64,000 bases of DNA from an uncultured Clostridia bacterium. Lineage in GTDB: Bacteria > Bacillota > Clostridia > Lachnospirales > CAG-274. Positions 63,673-64,000 of the stretch are shown in pieces; position 1 is the first letter of the stretch, and each line of letters begins with the position of its first letter. The notes beneath the pieces are model-generated. The model searched no databases. It was not told where the DNA came from and was given only the letters and a program-made list of their open reading frames with translations. The position numbers and the translations under genes were made by a program. Location of the stretch: assembly GCA_947630725.1 (NCBI GenBank), contig CANRIS010000003.1, positions 62,001 to 126,000 of the forward strand, written 5' to 3'.

Positions 63673-64000
63673 TTAAACAAAAATACTTTCCGGACGGCAT
63701 ATAATTTCGCTGTCGGGGCTTCTTAAAGCCTCGTGCATTTTTACCGAATAAAAGCTGTCTATGAGAGCTTCCCTTGCGGTTTCGGCTCCTTCGCCTGTAT
63801 CGATAAATTTTTTCATATCCTGCATAACAAGGGCAATCGCCGTTTCGTCCCACGGCATTTCGGCTCTAAAAGGGTTTTGGTAGAGCTTTCTGCCCTCAAA
63901 GCTTATGCTTTTTATAAAATCGTTATGCCCCTCTGTTTCAAGCGCAGCCTCTTTGGGCAAAAAATTTTCGTCAAGATAGCATACGCTGCCGTTTGTCATT
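63673..64000 (-). CDS. Gfo/Idh/MocA-type oxidoreductase, C-terminal part
   Basis: The last 109 or so residues of a protein whose N-terminus is beyond the right edge. The sequence ALVMQDMKKFIDTGEGAETAREALIDSFYSVKMHEALRS fits the C-terminal helices of NAD(P)-dependent sugar or inositol dehydrogenases of the Gfo/Idh/MocA family, in which such a segment closes the domain after a beta sheet. The Rossmann domain is not in view, so the reaction cannot be named. The Met at 63997-63999 is probably internal. Confidence 0.6.
   Translation of the reverse strand, partial: MTNGSVCYLDENFLPKEAALETEGHNDFIKSISFEGRKLYQNPFRAEMPWDETAIALVMQDMKKFIDTGEGAETAREALIDSFYSVKMHEALRSPDSEIICRPESIFV

Noticed and set aside
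1..64000. tRNA, rRNA or CRISPR loci
   Set aside because: All intergenic gaps were read; none shows a cloverleaf with CCA end, rRNA motifs, or regularly spaced repeats of 25-40 bp.

Overview
The window is chromosomal DNA from an endospore-forming, Gram-positive member of the Clostridia (Firmicutes). SpoIVB and SpoIIID, the ScpAB, MutSL, FtsQ/FtsZ and MiaB housekeeping blocks, sortases with LPXTG proteins, and SLH anchoring all point there. Isoleucine is written very often as ATA. The set of carbohydrate-active genes fits a specialist on plant pectin, reminiscent of gut pectin-degrading clostridia. That lifestyle is inferred, not shown.

Layout. 1-11.5 kb is a long minus-strand housekeeping run driven by a consensus promoter in front of miaB: miaB, a YlbF/YmcA-family gene, mutS, mutL, a degenerate M50 membrane protein, scpA and scpB. 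A D-Ala-D-Ala carboxypeptidase, an RluB-type pseudouridine synthase and the 5' part of spoIVB follow on the same strand. 11.6-14.2 kb runs on the plus strand: a 40-aa membrane peptide, a VanW protein and an AIR-synthase-related protein. 14.4-16.9 kb carries two tandem secreted stalk-domain paralogues. 17-24 kb holds an S41 protease, a TrkA/TrkH potassium uptake pair with an unusual structured leader, ApbE and an apiosidase-like glycosidase. 24-32.5 kb is a division, tRNA-modification and ECF-transport block: ftsZ, ftsQ, trhP, trmR, mltG, truA, ecfT and a fused ecfA.

32.6-38 kb is a four-gene intracellular pectin operon: pectin methylesterase, alpha/beta-hydrolase esterase, PL26/YetA-like protein and GH28 polygalacturonase. 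murA and ftsH follow on the plus strand. At 42.4-46.7 kb lies a giant 1459-aa secreted protein that joins one pectin methylesterase module, two SGNH/CE12-type acetylesterase modules and an SLH anchor. It could strip methyl and acetyl groups from pectin at the cell surface. The oligosaccharides would then be finished by the cytoplasmic operon. No uptake transporter for them is visible here.

47-56 kb carries another stalk-domain protein, a glycolipid-type glycosyltransferase, a PfkB sugar kinase, aroC, lysA, a LUD-domain protein and an aconitase-like hydratase. 56.4-61.2 kb is a compact sortase-assembled pilus operon: LPETG pilin, class C sortase, LPQTG minor pilin and second sortase. A 773-bp region lies upstream of the pilin. 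It contains a foldable leader that can hide the ribosome binding site, plus two tandem 129-bp repeats. An AP2-domain tyrosine recombinase gene adjoins it. The window ends with spoIIID and the 3' part of a Gfo/Idh/MocA-type oxidoreductase.

No rRNA, tRNA, CRISPR array or insertion sequence was seen. The most unusual material is the pilus locus with its leader, repeats and neighbouring recombinase, the trifunctional pectin deesterase, the M50-family protein that lost its active site, and the long-stem leader of trkA.
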